Shown here: positions 29,749 through 39,591 of the stretch, piece after piece | Layout: every line of letters starts with the position of its first letter | Numbering within the stretch: position 1 is the first letter of the stretch | DNA from: CAMEON01 sp964463245 | GTDB lineage: Bacteria; Bacillota; Clostridia; Oscillospirales; CAG-272 | Length of the DNA stretch: 64,000 nt | NCBI GenBank assembly: GCA_964463245.1 | Contig: CAYXBU010000001.1 | Coordinates: forward strand, 40,844 to 104,843 | Direction: 5' to 3' | The notes under the pieces: model-generated | Database searches by the model: none | Told to the model about the DNA's origin: nothing | Seen by the model: only the letters and a program-made list of their open reading frames with translations | Program-made: the position numbers and the translations under genes

Positions 29749-31824
29749 TCAGTCGCTATCCCTCTCGTCCTCATTGCCGCCGTTCTCACCGTCGGTTCCG
29801 AGGGCCTCCTCGTGTCGCCGACGTGCCTCATCGGCACGAGCCTGCGCCTCGTTGGCGGCCTTGCTCATGCGCTCCCGCTCGGCGGTGATCTCGTCCAGCA
29901 TCTCGACCGTCGGGAACTCGGCATCCATAGCCGCCTTGAACAGGTCACCGTCCATATCCTCATGATCCAGCAGGTACTGCGCAATGAAGTGCAGCTTGTG
30001 GATGTGGGTGGTCAGGAGCTCCTTGGCCTTGGCATAGGCCTCGGTGATCAGGACATGGATCTCGCGGTCGATCTGCGCGGCGGTATCCTGCGAGTAGTCG
30101 GCGTTGGAGGAGAAGTCACGACCCAGGAACACCTCGTTCTGGTCTGAGCCGAAACGGCGGGGACCCAGAAGCTCAGACATACCGAACATGGTGACCATGC
30201 GCTTGGCGGTGTCGGTCGCGTTCTTGATGTCGGAGTAGGCTCCGCTGGTCACATCCCCGAAGATGATCTCTTCGGCGGCACGACCGGCCAGTGCCATGGC
30301 GATCTCGGCTTGATACTCGTGCTTATACATCTGGTTGCGGTCGGCATCCGGGCGGAAGCTGGTGAAGCCCAGCGCACCCTTGCCGGTCGGCACGATGGTG
30401 ATCATGTGCACGGGGTCAAGATTCAGGAGATAGCCCACGATGGCGTGTCCTGCCTCGTGGTAGGCGGTGTTCTTCTTCTCCTGGTCGCTCATGACCCAGG
30501 ACTTCTTCTTGGGACCCATGAGGATCTTGTTGAGGGAATCCTCGATCTCGGGCATACCGATCAGGCTCTTGGAGCGGCGTGCGGCCAGCAGAGCCGACTC
30601 GTTCAAGAGGTTGGCGAGGTCTGCACCGGTGAAGCCGACGGTAGCTTTCGCCACCACCGAGAGGTCAACCCCCGGCTCCAGGGGCTTGTTGCGGGCGTGT
30701 ACTTTGAGGATGTCCTCGCGTCCCTTGAGGTTGGGGCGGTTGACCGAGATCTGACGGTCGAAGCGTCCGGGACGGAGCAGGGCAGGGTCAAGCACGTCTG
30801 CGCGGTTGGTGGCGGCGATGACCACGATGCCGTCATGGGAGCCGAAGCCGTCCATCTCCACCAGCAACTGGTTCAGGGTCTGCTCGCGCTCGTCGTGACC
30901 GCCGCCGAGACCCGTGCCGCGCTGACGGCCGACGGCATCGATCTCATCAATAAAGATGATGGCATTGCCGGCCTTGCGGGCGGTCTCAAACAGGTCACGC
31001 ACGCGGGAGGCACCCACGCCGACGTACATCTCCACGAAATCCGAGCCGGAGATGGAGAAGAAGGGAACCCCCGCCTCGCCTGCAACGGCCTTGGCCAGCA
31101 GGGTCTTACCGGTTCCGGGAGGGCCCATCAGAAGGACACCGTGGGGGATCTTAGCCCCCAGACGGGCGAATTTCTGCGGATCCTTGAGGTATTCCACGAT
31201 CTCGACCAGCTCGGCCTTCTCCTCGTCCGCACCCGCCACGTCGCGGAAGGTGACGCGGTTCTTCTCATCGGGCAGCTTGACATGGGACTTGCCGAAGCTG
31301 TTCATACGGCCGCCGGGGCCGCCTGCGTTCATCATGGACTTCATGGCGCGCCAATACAGGAAGATCAGCACCACGACCAGGATGATACCGGGCAGGTAGG
31401 CCAGCCAGGCGGGGATGGACTCAGCCGGCTCGTACTCGGCCTTGGTGATGACACCGGAGGCGATCTGCTCATTGATCAGCTCGCCCAGATCCATGTGGAA
31501 GTAATCCACCCGTGCCAGCTTGTAGCTTTTCTTGATCAGGTCGGGAGACCCGTCCTTCTTGGTCTTGTAGATGCGGTTGCCGTCCTCGTCTAAATTAGGC
31601 TCACCATTTTCGTCGGTCTCGAACTGGTAGAGGGACAGGGTGAGCTTGTTCTTGTTGTTGATCTCAAACTCACATACCTCCTCCTTCTGGAAGTAGGAGA
31701 TGACCTTGTCGTAGGTGATGACCTCGGTTTGACTGGATGTGCCTCGGTAGATCATGGTCACGATACCGACGATGACCACGATCGCCAGCACGTAGCCGAT
31801 GATGACCTTCATTTTACTCTTCAT
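29749..31824 (-). CDS. ftsH: ATP-dependent zinc metalloprotease FtsH
   Basis: 691 residues from the ATG at 31824, preceded by GGAGGAG; an upstream extension is rejected. It degrades misassembled membrane proteins and some short-lived cytosolic proteins. Two membrane helices (~5-25 and ~125-147) flank an extracytoplasmic domain. The AAA+ module follows: Walker A GPPGTGKT, Walker B IIFIDEID, second region of homology ATNRADVLDPALLRPGRFDR. The zinc protease motif HEAGH follows, with a third zinc ligand expected in the downstream D-rich helix. The C-terminal tail is charged. It is the last gene of the minus-strand core operon, next to hpt and tilS as in many Firmicutes. Confidence 0.97.
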   Translation of the reverse strand: MKSKMKVIIGYVLAIVVIVGIVTMIYRGTSSQTEVITYDKVISYFQKEEVCEFEINNKNKLTLSLYQFETDENGEPNLDEDGNRIYKTKKDGSPDLIKKSYKLARVDYFHMDLGELINEQIASGVITKAEYEPAESIPAWLAYLPGIILVVVLIFLYWRAMKSMMNAGGPGGRMNSFGKSHVKLPDEKNRVTFRDVAGADEEKAELVEIVEYLKDPQKFARLGAKIPHGVLLMGPPGTGKTLLAKAVAGEAGVPFFSISGSDFVEMYVGVGASRVRDLFETARKAGNAIIFIDEIDAVGRQRGTGLGGGHDEREQTLNQLLVEMDGFGSHDGIVVIAATNRADVLDPALLRPGRFDRQISVNRPNLKGREDILKVHARNKPLEPGVDLSVVAKATVGFTGADLANLLNESALLAARRSKSLIGMPEIEDSLNKILMGPKKKSWVMSDQEKKNTAYHEAGHAIVGYLLNLDPVHMITIVPTGKGALGFTSFRPDADRNQMYKHEYQAEIAMALAGRAAEEIIFGDVTSGAYSDIKNATDTAKRMVTMFGMSELLGPRRFGSDQNEVFLGRDFSSNADYSQDTAAQIDREIHVLITEAYAKAKELLTTHIHKLHFIAQYLLDHEDMDGDLFKAAMDAEFPTVEMLDEITAERERMSKAANEAQARADEARRRHEEALGTDGENGGNEDERDSD

Positions 31825-31957
31825 GAGACTCCTCCGATCCGTGTGCGGTCTTTTCAAATATTGAATACAATCATACGGTATGAAGTATAGCACACGGCTA
31901 TGAATTTTTTATGACTCTGTGTGAAAAACCCTGTGAAGGTTTGCGGAAAAGGACACC

Positions 31958-32551
31958 TTACGCCTGTGCCTCGGGGTCATAGACCGACCGCTTGAGCACC
32001 CCGACGAACGGCAGGTTGCGGTAACGCTCGTTATAGTCCAGGCCGTAGCCGACCACGAACTCGTCCGGCACCTCGGCTCCGCAGAAGTCGGGGGTGAAGA
32101 CCACCTCGCGGCGGGCGGGCTTGTCCAGCAGGGTGCAGGCACGGACAGAGTGGGCATTGCGGTTGCGGAGCAGCTGGGAGAGCCGCGCCAGTGTGCGCCC
32201 GGAGTCCACGATGTCCTCCACGATCAAGAGGTCGGTGTTCGGCAGGTCGTCGCGGTTGAGGTCAAGCGAGACCTTGATCTCGCCGGAGGACTTGGTGTCG
32301 GCACCGTAGGAGGAGACCTTCATGAATTCCAGCTCCAGCGGCAGGCGGATCTTCCGCATGAGGTCAGCGGCGAAGGGCATGGAGCCCTTCAGGATGACAA
32401 GCAGGACCAGCTGTTTGTCGCTGTCGCGGTAGGTGTCCTCGATCTCGCGGGCTAAGCGGTCGGTGATGGCCTCCAGCTCCTCTTTGGAAACGAGGATCTT
32501 CTCGCAATCGCGGCAGAGGGAGCAGGAGTCGTCAAAGATTTGTGTCGTCAT
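31958..32551 (-). CDS. hpt: Hypoxanthine phosphoribosyltransferase
   Basis: 197 residues. It converts hypoxanthine or guanine plus PRPP to IMP or GMP (purine salvage, cytosol). The PRPP-binding motif is clear as LLIVEDIVDSGRTL (~107-120). ILKGSMPFAADL and MKVSSYG are the other family blocks, and VVGYGLDYNERYRNLP near 165-180 contributes base binding. The N-terminus contains two Cys (SLCRDC) that are not usual family features. It lies between tilS (69 bases) and ftsH (133 bases) in the conserved tilS-hpt-ftsH order. Confidence 0.96.
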   Translation of the reverse strand: MTTQIFDDSCSLCRDCEKILVSKEELEAITDRLAREIEDTYRDSDKQLVLLVILKGSMPFAADLMRKIRLPLELEFMKVSSYGADTKSSGEIKVSLDLNRDDLPNTDLLIVEDIVDSGRTLARLSQLLRNRNAHSVRACTLLDKPARREVVFTPDFCGAEVPDEFVVGYGLDYNERYRNLPFVGVLKRSVYDPEAQA

Positions 32552-32620
32552 GATGAGTATGGCCTTTCTGATCTGATTTCATTACGATGCCCGCAGGGCA
32601 TCCGTGCACCTTGGTGCATT

Positions 32621-34063
32621 TCATTCTTCCATGCGAAAACTGATCCGTATACAGCCCCCTTCCGACGGGGTCTTCCACCCGTCCCGAAAGGCGACCGTCG
32701 GGAACCAAAGTATCTCGCCGTCGGGCAGGCATACGGCGGGGATAACATCCCGCAAATCCTGCGGAATATGATTGTCGCACAACAGCTTTTTTAGTTTTTT
32801 CGTCATGCCGTGGGAGAGGATGGTGTCCCCGGGACGGCGGCGGCGCAGGGTCAAGGGTAGCGGCAAACTGTCGGGGAAGACCGCCGATGCCGGCACATCC
32901 TCGCCCGAGAGGGGGGCGAGCGGTCGGTCAGACTGCTCTGCCGTGACGGTGAGGCGGTGACCGCCCGCGCACAGGATCGTGTCCCCGATCCGCAGGGGGA
33001 TGCCTTCGGCGGGGATACCATCCGACTCGCCGTCGGTCGGGGCAGTCGCACGGGGCGGGAGAAAGCTCAGCCGCCCGTCCGTGATCCGACCGCGCCAGCT
33101 GCTCGGCAGGGTGATCTCGCTACCGCTCTGCGCGGTCTCGCAGAGGGACAGCAGGGCTTGCAGATGAGTGGCGGTCAGACTGCGCTCCCCGATGCCCTGA
33201 CCTTCGGTCGCGGTGGCGTAGGCGCAGAGGAGACACCGCTTGGAGAGGGCGGGGTGGAGGCGGCACAGCTCCGCGCAGGACAGCCGCCCGTCCCCGTCGG
33301 GGTCGATCGTCGCATATTGCCGGGCGGTCTCGGCCATGAGGAAGTCATCGTCCTCCCGCGCCGCCTCGCACAGGCGGGTCGCCGTGCGCTGGGGCACTCC
33401 GGGGGCGGTGATCTCCTCTATGAGCGGGAGAACATCATGGCGCAGCTTGTTGCGAGTGCAATCATCTGCGGCGTTGGTGCTGTCGGTGACGTAGCGAAGC
33501 CCCCGCCGCCCGCACTCGTCCAGTATCTCTCGGCGCGTGGCGGTCAGCAGAGGGCGCAGGAGCCACCCGCCCGACACCTCACGCGCGGGGGGGATGCCGC
33601 CCAGCCCGTGGACTCCGCTCCCGCGCAACAGCCGCAGGAGCAGGGTCTCCAGCTGGTCGTCTGCGTGGTGGGCGGTCAGGAGCAGGGGGATATGTCGCTC
33701 CCGCATGACATCTTCAAACAGGGCATAGCGGGCGATCCGTGCTTCCAGCTCAAGGCTCCGCCCGTTTTGGGCGGCCAGCGTCGGAATATCCGCGTGAGCC
33801 ACGACCAGCGGAACGCCCAGAGTCGCGCAGACCTCGCGGCAGAAGTGCTCGTCGCGGTCGGCCTCCGCACCCCGTATGCCGTGGTGCAGGTGTACTGCCG
33901 TCACGGGTGCCCCGACCGACCCTGCCCATTCCGTCGTCAGCTCCAGCAGGAGACGGGAATCGGCACCGCCCGAGAAGGCGACCAGAAGCGGTGTCTCGGG
34001 CGGGAGCGGGCAGAGCTTGCTCGGCGGGAGGAAGGGGAAGGACGGATCATTTGCTCGGCGCAT
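32621..34063 (-). CDS. tilS: tRNA(Ile)-lysidine synthase TilS
   Basis: 480 residues from the ATG at 34063, overlapping the end of dnaB by 17 bases; longer versions of the frame run antisense-like through dnaB and are rejected. It modifies the wobble C34 of tRNA-Ile(CAU) to lysidine with ATP and lysine. The N-terminal PP-loop is visible as LLVAFSGGADSRLLLEL (~29-45), followed by HLHHGIRG and HHADDQLETLLLRLLRGSG, both family-diagnostic. The C-terminal part (~390-480) is the TilS substrate-binding domain, ending in FRDGWKT. It depends on the lysine supply handled by the riboswitch operon nearby. Confidence 0.96.
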   Translation of the reverse strand: MRRANDPSFPFLPPSKLCPLPPETPLLVAFSGGADSRLLLELTTEWAGSVGAPVTAVHLHHGIRGAEADRDEHFCREVCATLGVPLVVAHADIPTLAAQNGRSLELEARIARYALFEDVMRERHIPLLLTAHHADDQLETLLLRLLRGSGVHGLGGIPPAREVSGGWLLRPLLTATRREILDECGRRGLRYVTDSTNAADDCTRNKLRHDVLPLIEEITAPGVPQRTATRLCEAAREDDDFLMAETARQYATIDPDGDGRLSCAELCRLHPALSKRCLLCAYATATEGQGIGERSLTATHLQALLSLCETAQSGSEITLPSSWRGRITDGRLSFLPPRATAPTDGESDGIPAEGIPLRIGDTILCAGGHRLTVTAEQSDRPLAPLSGEDVPASAVFPDSLPLPLTLRRRRPGDTILSHGMTKKLKKLLCDNHIPQDLRDVIPAVCLPDGEILWFPTVAFRDGWKTPSEGGCIRISFRMEE

Positions 34064-35438
34064 CGTCTTCGATGGTGCGGAACTTGGTATATTTCCCGAT
34101 CCAGCCCATCCGAACCGTACCGGTCGAGCCGTGGCGGTTCTTGGCGATGATGACCTCGGCGATGCTGGAGCCGCCGGAACTGTTGGGATCGGAGGATTCG
34201 TTGGTCTTGTAGTATTCGTCGCGGTATAGGAACATGACCGAGTCGGCGTCCTGCTCGATAGCACCCGAGTCACGCAGGTCGGACAGCATGGGCTTCTTGT
34301 CGGTACGGGATTCGGGACCGCGGGAGAGCTGCGCACAGCAGATGATGGGCACCATCAGATCCTTGGCCATGATCTTCATGGCGCGGGAGATGTCGGCGAC
34401 CTCCTGTACGCGGTTGTCGTTGCGGCGGTCGGATTGCATCAGCTGGAGGTAGTCGATGACCACCAGCCCCAGATTCTGCACACGGCGCAGCTTGGCCTTC
34501 ATACCGGTGACGGTGATACCGGAGGTATCGTCGATGAGGATATTGCAGGAGGCAAGGCGAGAGGCGGCCGTGGCAATGCTGCTCCAATCCTCGGGGGAGA
34601 GGGTTCCCTTGCGCAGGGCATAGCTGTCCACCAGAGCCTCGGAGGAGAGCATACGGTTGACCAACTGCTCGGCAGACATCTCCAGAGAGAAGATGCAGAC
34701 CGCCTTGCCGGTCTTCTCGGCAACATTGGTGGCGATATTCAGGGCGAAGGAGGTCTTACCCATACCGGGGCGGGCGCCGACCAGTACGAGGTCGGACTTT
34801 CCCATGCCGGCCAGCACGCGATCCAGCCCGGAGAAGCCGGTGGCAAGTCCTTGGGACTCCTCGCCGTTTTGCTTCAGCTCGTTGAGGTGGGCATAGACAC
34901 TGCCGATGACCTCCTGGATATGGCGGAAGTTGCGGGTGTCTCGCCCCTGCGCGATGGCAAAGATGCGGTTCTCGGCCGAGTCCAGGATATGCGCCACGGT
35001 GTCCTGCTCGGAGTAGGCGGTGTCGGAAATATCCCCGCAGACCTCAATGAGCTGGCGCAGGATGCTCTTGTCCTTGACGATGCGGGCATAGTCCTTGATG
35101 TTCAGGGCACTGGGCACGACATCCACCAAAGAGCGGATGTACTGTGTCCCGCCGGACTTGTCGTATACGCCCTGCTGTACCAGCATATCCACCAGCGTGA
35201 CCGCATCGATGTCCGCGCTGGCGATGAACAGCGCATGCATGGCGGCGTAGATCTGCTGATGCTCCTCTAAGTAGAAGTCAGTGGCGATCAGCATATCCCC
35301 GATCTGATTGAAGGCCTCGGGGTCGATCAGCACCGACCCCAAGAGGGATTGCTCGGCGATCAGGCTGAAGGGTACCTTGCGCTGAAGAGCCGCATCGGTA
35401 CCGTCCCGACCCATCGTCATACGAGATGGTTGATCCAT
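34047..35438 (-). CDS. dnaB: Replicative DNA helicase DnaB
   Basis: 463 residues (called dnaC in Bacillus). Hexameric 5'-3' helicase at the replication fork. An N-terminal helical domain (PFSLIAEQSLLGSVLIDPEAF) is followed by the RecA-like ATPase: Walker A ARPGMGKTSFALN, Walker B LVVIDYLQLM, and the DRKKPMLSDLR-like block here as RTDKKPMLSDLRDSGAIEQD. The start lies 11 bases after the rplI stop without a strong ribosome-binding site, implying coupling. The last 17 bases overlap tilS. The gdpP-rplI-dnaB order is the classic Firmicutes arrangement. Confidence 0.97.
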   Translation of the reverse strand: MDQPSRMTMGRDGTDAALQRKVPFSLIAEQSLLGSVLIDPEAFNQIGDMLIATDFYLEEHQQIYAAMHALFIASADIDAVTLVDMLVQQGVYDKSGGTQYIRSLVDVVPSALNIKDYARIVKDKSILRQLIEVCGDISDTAYSEQDTVAHILDSAENRIFAIAQGRDTRNFRHIQEVIGSVYAHLNELKQNGEESQGLATGFSGLDRVLAGMGKSDLVLVGARPGMGKTSFALNIATNVAEKTGKAVCIFSLEMSAEQLVNRMLSSEALVDSYALRKGTLSPEDWSSIATAASRLASCNILIDDTSGITVTGMKAKLRRVQNLGLVVIDYLQLMQSDRRNDNRVQEVADISRAMKIMAKDLMVPIICCAQLSRGPESRTDKKPMLSDLRDSGAIEQDADSVMFLYRDEYYKTNESSDPNSSGGSSIAEVIIAKNRHGSTGTVRMGWIGKYTKFRTIEDDAPSK

Positions 35439-35449
35439 GTCGGTGTCTG

Positions 35450-35893
35450 TCAGCTGCAGACCAGAACGTGCAGCTTACCGACCACGTCGGTATACAGTTT
35501 GACGTCCAGATCATACTTGCCGTAGGCGCGGATGGGGTCGGAGAGCTGGATCTTGCGCTTGTCCACCGTGATACCGTACTCCTTTTCCAGCCGTTCGGCG
35601 ATCTCCTTGGAGGTGATGGAGCCGTAGAGCCGTCCGTCGGCACCACAGCTGGCGGGGATCTTGATGAGCAGGGTGTCCAGACGGGCGGCGGTAGCCTTGG
35701 CCTCGGCGGTCTCGACCTCGATCTTGTGCCGCTTGGCCTCCTCCTTGCCGCGGATGGAGTTGAGAACCGTAGCATCCGCCTCGATGGCCAGCTTACGGGG
35801 AATGAGGTAGTTGCGGGCGTAGCCGTCCGACACCTCGATGACATCATTCTTCTTTCCTTGTGCTTTTACATCCTGTAACAGTACGACTTTCAT
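35450..35893 (-). CDS. rplI: 50S ribosomal protein L9
   Basis: 147 residues, typical. MKVVLLQDVKAQGKKNDVIE followed by GYARNYLIPRKLA is the L9 N-terminal 23S rRNA-binding domain. A long connecting helix (~40-75) and a C-terminal domain follow (ITSKEIAERLEKEYGITVDKRKI). It stabilises the L1-stalk side of the large subunit and frame maintenance. It lies between gdpP (38 bases) and dnaB. Confidence 0.98.
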   Translation of the reverse strand: MKVVLLQDVKAQGKKNDVIEVSDGYARNYLIPRKLAIEADATVLNSIRGKEEAKRHKIEVETAEAKATAARLDTLLIKIPASCGADGRLYGSITSKEIAERLEKEYGITVDKRKIQLSDPIRAYGKYDLDVKLYTDVVGKLHVLVCS

Positions 35894-35931
35894 GTGTAGT
35901 ATCCTTTCAGAAACGATTCATTTTTTTGTAT

Positions 35932-38124
35932 TTATTTGCTTTTTTGGAACAGCTCGGGGTACTGGAGGCGGTACTCATCGATGGCGGCGCACAGCTGTTC
36001 GACCGCCTCCTCGACATCACCCGGCACCTGTGCACCCGCCATGTCGAAGTGGCCGCCGCCGTCCAGCTTCTCCAGAATGAGCTGGACATTGATACGCCCC
36101 TTGGAGCGGCCGGAGATGGCTACCCCTGAGCCGACCACCGCCAGCGCGAAGGAGGCCTCTACGCCGCGCAGGGAGAGCAGCTTGTCTGCCGCCTTGGAGG
36201 CCGCGATGCGATCCTCGGGGGTGGGGGCATGGTCGGCGCTCAGCCAGGTGATGGCGAAGACATCCGCATACAGGCGGGCATGGGAGTCAAAGTCGCTGGC
36301 GACCAAAAGCTCCTCCATGCGCTCGTTGAAGAATTCGCGGGCGACTCCGGTGTGTGCTCCCCGTCCGTAGAGGTAGTACGCGACCTCAAAGGTCTGGGAG
36401 CCGGCAGAGCGGGTGAAGTTGTGGGTGTCCAGCATGATGCCGGACAGCATGACATTGGCTTCCTCCTTGTACAGAGAATCCGCATAGATGGACTGCTCCA
36501 GCATTTCCGCCACGATCTCGGAAGCGGAGGACTTGGTGGCTTCAATATAATGAAGGAAAGGCGTGAAAGGCAGCTTGCCCACCAAACGGTGGTGGTCGAT
36601 GACGGCAATGGCGTGTACGCCGTCCACCATCGGGATGGCACCGTAGAGGTCGGGTGCCTCGAAGATGACCGGGTTGTTGACATCCACCAGCATCAGCACC
36701 GAGCCGGTGTTGACCAAGGAGCGGGCGGTGGCGGCGTCTATGAACACCTCGCGGTAGACCTCCAGCTTGTCCAGATGCGCGGCGCAGATGCGGAAGGTGT
36801 CGCAGGTCTTGTTGGTGACGATGTGGATGGGGACATCGGTGCGCCCCATAGCATCCAGAATACTGCGGCAGAGGCGATAGGCACCGACCGAGGCACCGAT
36901 GGCATCAAAGTCGGGGTTGCTGTGCCCCATGATCAGCAGGTTCTGGCAACCCGCCAAACGACGCTCCAGCAGGTGTACCGACACGCGGGAGGAGATGGAG
37001 GTGTTGCCCTCCAGTGTCTTGTGGGTGCCGCCGTAGTAGGTCAGTCCGACCGCGCCGCGGCGTTGCAGGGCGACCTGATTGCCGCCGCGTTGCAGAGCCA
37101 TGTCCAGGGCGGCACGGGCGGCGCGATCCCGCTCCTCCATGCTGCCGTCTATGTCGGCGATACCCATGGAGACCGACACGGGAAAGGTGTTGTCCCCGAT
37201 CCGAATATTCATGACCTTCCCCAGAATGGAGAACTCATCTCGGATGCACTTCTCCAGCATCTCCTCGGAGAAGAGGGCGATATAGCGGTCACGGTCATAC
37301 TCGCGGATCATGCCGTTCATGGAGGCCACCCACGTCGTCAGGGTCTCCTCAATGGTGTTGGCGGTCGCACGGTAGTTGGCGCGGACGAATTGGGTCAGTT
37401 CCTGCAGGTTGTCCAGCACGATATAGGCCAGCACCACCCGATCACGGTCGGTCTCCTCTATGAAGCGGAGCTCGTCCTCCACATCCCGGTAGAGCAGAAG
37501 GTAGTAGGTCTCGGTGCTCTGACGGAGCAGGTACGGCTCCACGCGGTAACGACGCCCGTCGGCCAACAGGACGATCGGGGTGCCGTCCCGAGAGGAACTC
37601 GTCTGCTCATTCGGCAGGGGGACTCCATGCAGGTCGGGCAGATCTCCGTCCCCGGGGTTCCGCAGGGCAGAGAGGAGCTGCTCCCGCGGAATGTCCGGGC
37701 AGACCTCATGCAAGGGCAGGTCGCACACCGGGGAGCGAGCCCCCAGGATCTGTTGCATGGCGGCGTTGATGACCCGTACGCGACCATCGGTGTTGACCAC
37801 GGCGTAGGGGATGTCGATGACCGAGCGGAACATCCGATAAATATCGGCGGTCAGCAACTCAGCTGTGCGGAGCTTCTTGCGAGAGACGGAGATGCGTCCG
37901 ACAAAGGCGGCGAAGGTGATGCCCACCGACAGGACATACATGGACAGGAAGAACACGCCGATCCGGGGCAGGTGAGAAAAGCCCAGATAGGCCAGCAGGG
38001 TATACAGACCGAGGAGCAGGAAGCCCTCGAGCGCACAGACGGCAAACGGGGTGCGGAGATCTACCCGCAGGGGGGCATCAGGGTCTTTCCGAGCGGTTTT
38101 CTTCAAGGGGGAAGGGGAGATCAT
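35932..38124 (-). CDS. gdpP: Cyclic-di-AMP phosphodiesterase GdpP
   Basis: 730 residues. Membrane-bound enzyme hydrolysing c-di-AMP to pApA. Two N-terminal membrane helices (~30-75), a PAS-like domain (~95-215), a degenerate GGDEF domain (~225-345; metal/GG motif not conserved), then DHH/DHHA1 phosphoesterase domains (~385-720). The Mn-binding blocks are GHSNPDFDAIG (~395-405) and VIDHHRLVG (~510), with the DHHA1 end near GGHFDMAGAQ. AAAGGAGA precedes the ATG. It is cotranscribed with the yybS homologue, rplI and dnaB. Confidence 0.95.
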   Translation of the reverse strand: MISPSPLKKTARKDPDAPLRVDLRTPFAVCALEGFLLLGLYTLLAYLGFSHLPRIGVFFLSMYVLSVGITFAAFVGRISVSRKKLRTAELLTADIYRMFRSVIDIPYAVVNTDGRVRVINAAMQQILGARSPVCDLPLHEVCPDIPREQLLSALRNPGDGDLPDLHGVPLPNEQTSSSRDGTPIVLLADGRRYRVEPYLLRQSTETYYLLLYRDVEDELRFIEETDRDRVVLAYIVLDNLQELTQFVRANYRATANTIEETLTTWVASMNGMIREYDRDRYIALFSEEMLEKCIRDEFSILGKVMNIRIGDNTFPVSVSMGIADIDGSMEERDRAARAALDMALQRGGNQVALQRRGAVGLTYYGGTHKTLEGNTSISSRVSVHLLERRLAGCQNLLIMGHSNPDFDAIGASVGAYRLCRSILDAMGRTDVPIHIVTNKTCDTFRICAAHLDKLEVYREVFIDAATARSLVNTGSVLMLVDVNNPVIFEAPDLYGAIPMVDGVHAIAVIDHHRLVGKLPFTPFLHYIEATKSSASEIVAEMLEQSIYADSLYKEEANVMLSGIMLDTHNFTRSAGSQTFEVAYYLYGRGAHTGVAREFFNERMEELLVASDFDSHARLYADVFAITWLSADHAPTPEDRIAASKAADKLLSLRGVEASFALAVVGSGVAISGRSKGRINVQLILEKLDGGGHFDMAGAQVPGDVEEAVEQLCAAIDEYRLQYPELFQKSK

Positions 38125-38159
38125 GGCGGTTCTCCTTTCGGGTGAAGTCGGGGAAGGGA

Positions 38160-39431
38160 TCAGTTCATATCCTCGGGCGGACGAACGCGGGAGAGAATGG
38201 CATCCAGGACGGTTGCGACTGCCGCATAGGCTGCCACCAAGGGGGAGGCATACAGGAGCAGGAACGGCAGCATCAGGAGCAACAGGAAGGACAGACAGCC
38301 GCCCCGCCGAGCCGGGCGGGTGAAGATCCGCAGGACACCGATCAGAAGCAGACCGGGTTGCAGGATCAGCGAGATGTTCTGCGCCACGGTGCCGACCAGC
38401 GTGGAGTCTGGACTAGTAAGGGAGGTCACGGTCGTGATGATCGCCGCGAGCAGGAACACGACGCAGGACATGATGCTCATGCGAAGCGATCGCACCCGCC
38501 CACAGAGCGAGGTTGCATATCCGAAGGCGGACAGGCCGTTATACAGGACGACCTGGCAGAGCGCGGCGAGGATGTTGCAGAAGGCAATGGCCATGCCGGG
38601 GAAGATGTTGATAAAGCTGTTGACGATATTCCGTGCCTCCTCCTCGGAGGGAACCGTGACGAGGACGGCCTGACCATTCGACTGCTCGGGCAGGGCATCC
38701 GCCACCTGTTGCATGAGCTCTACGATGGCACGGGAGAGGGAGGTACGCAGTTCCTCCAGCCATTCCGAGAGGTGGGTGGGAGAGAGGGTGCCTAAGTGCC
38801 GCCCCAGAAGCAGGAGCGCGACCCCGACCGTGCAGACCCCTAAGCACAGCGATGTCAGGCAGATCACGCCGACTCGCCCGGGGGCATCCTCCCGCTCGGC
38901 GGCGGCGGCGCGTGTGCCGAAGGCCAGCGCGGCGGCGGCAGGGAAGGGGAGCAGGGAGACAAGGGAGAGCAGCGGGTCACGGCAGAGGATCAGCGACAGC
39001 CCGTAGGCGGCCAGCGGGATAAAGGCTAAGCGGGAGAGCACCTGCTTTTCGGACACGGCCAGCAGGAGGGCAGAGAAGCCGACGGCGGCCGGGAGTGCAA
39101 GCACCATTGCCGAGAGCGAGAAACTGCCGCAGGTCGCGTAGAGCAGGCCGCCTATTATGAGCAGGAGGGGAGCCAACCAGCGGCAGGTCTTGCGGATACG
39201 GAACAGGCAGAACAGGATCAGAACGCACATGGCCGCCGACAGGATCTCCATGGCGACGGCGTTCAGTTGGCAGGAACCCGAGAGGTAGGACACTCCTCCC
39301 GTGAGCATGGCGGCGGACAGTGCCGTCACGATGGAGAGGAGCCACAGGGGCTGGGTCGGAAGGCCGCGCCGCGCAAGCGGCAGGGGTGTCGGGGTGGCGT
39401 CGGGAGCCGGATTCATGTCCGGACGGGTCAT
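38160..39431 (-). CDS. YybS-like DUF2232 membrane protein
   Basis: 423 residues from the ATG at 39431 after AAAGGAGG; the longer frame covers the promoter. After a Pro-rich cytosolic start come about eight hydrophobic segments (LLSIVTALSAAMLTGGVSYL; MCVLILFCLFRI; LLLIIGGLLYATCG; and others), with a central 80-residue loop (~195-265). The C-terminal half (INIFPGMAIAFCNILAALCQ, then repeated L-rich helices) matches the DUF2232/YybS family. YybS is encoded just upstream of gdpP in B. subtilis, the same order as here. Function unknown. It is the first gene of the operon driven by the promoter at 39484-39512. Confidence 0.83.
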   Translation of the reverse strand: MTRPDMNPAPDATPTPLPLARRGLPTQPLWLLSIVTALSAAMLTGGVSYLSGSCQLNAVAMEILSAAMCVLILFCLFRIRKTCRWLAPLLLIIGGLLYATCGSFSLSAMVLALPAAVGFSALLLAVSEKQVLSRLAFIPLAAYGLSLILCRDPLLSLVSLLPFPAAAALAFGTRAAAAEREDAPGRVGVICLTSLCLGVCTVGVALLLLGRHLGTLSPTHLSEWLEELRTSLSRAIVELMQQVADALPEQSNGQAVLVTVPSEEEARNIVNSFINIFPGMAIAFCNILAALCQVVLYNGLSAFGYATSLCGRVRSLRMSIMSCVVFLLAAIITTVTSLTSPDSTLVGTVAQNISLILQPGLLLIGVLRIFTRPARRGGCLSFLLLLMLPFLLLYASPLVAAYAAVATVLDAILSRVRPPEDMN

Positions 39432-39483
39432 GGGGAAACCTCCTTTATGGCAGGAAAATGGCAGTTTATATCCATAGACTATA

Positions 39484-39512
39484 ATTATAGCATAATCTTC
39501 CGGTTTTGTAAA
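39484..39512 (-). promoter_or_regulatory. Promoter of the yybS-gdpP-rplI-dnaB-tilS-hpt-ftsH operon
   Basis: Minus strand: TTTACA (39512-39507), 17-base spacer, TATAAT (39489-39484). No other consensus promoter or terminator was seen among the seven genes. Confidence 0.87.
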
Positions 39513-39591
39513 CAGGAAAACGTGTTTTTTTTCTGAAAACTGCGAGAAAGTCGTGACAGAAGACCTTTCCTTTGTCGTGCGCGGACAGCGC

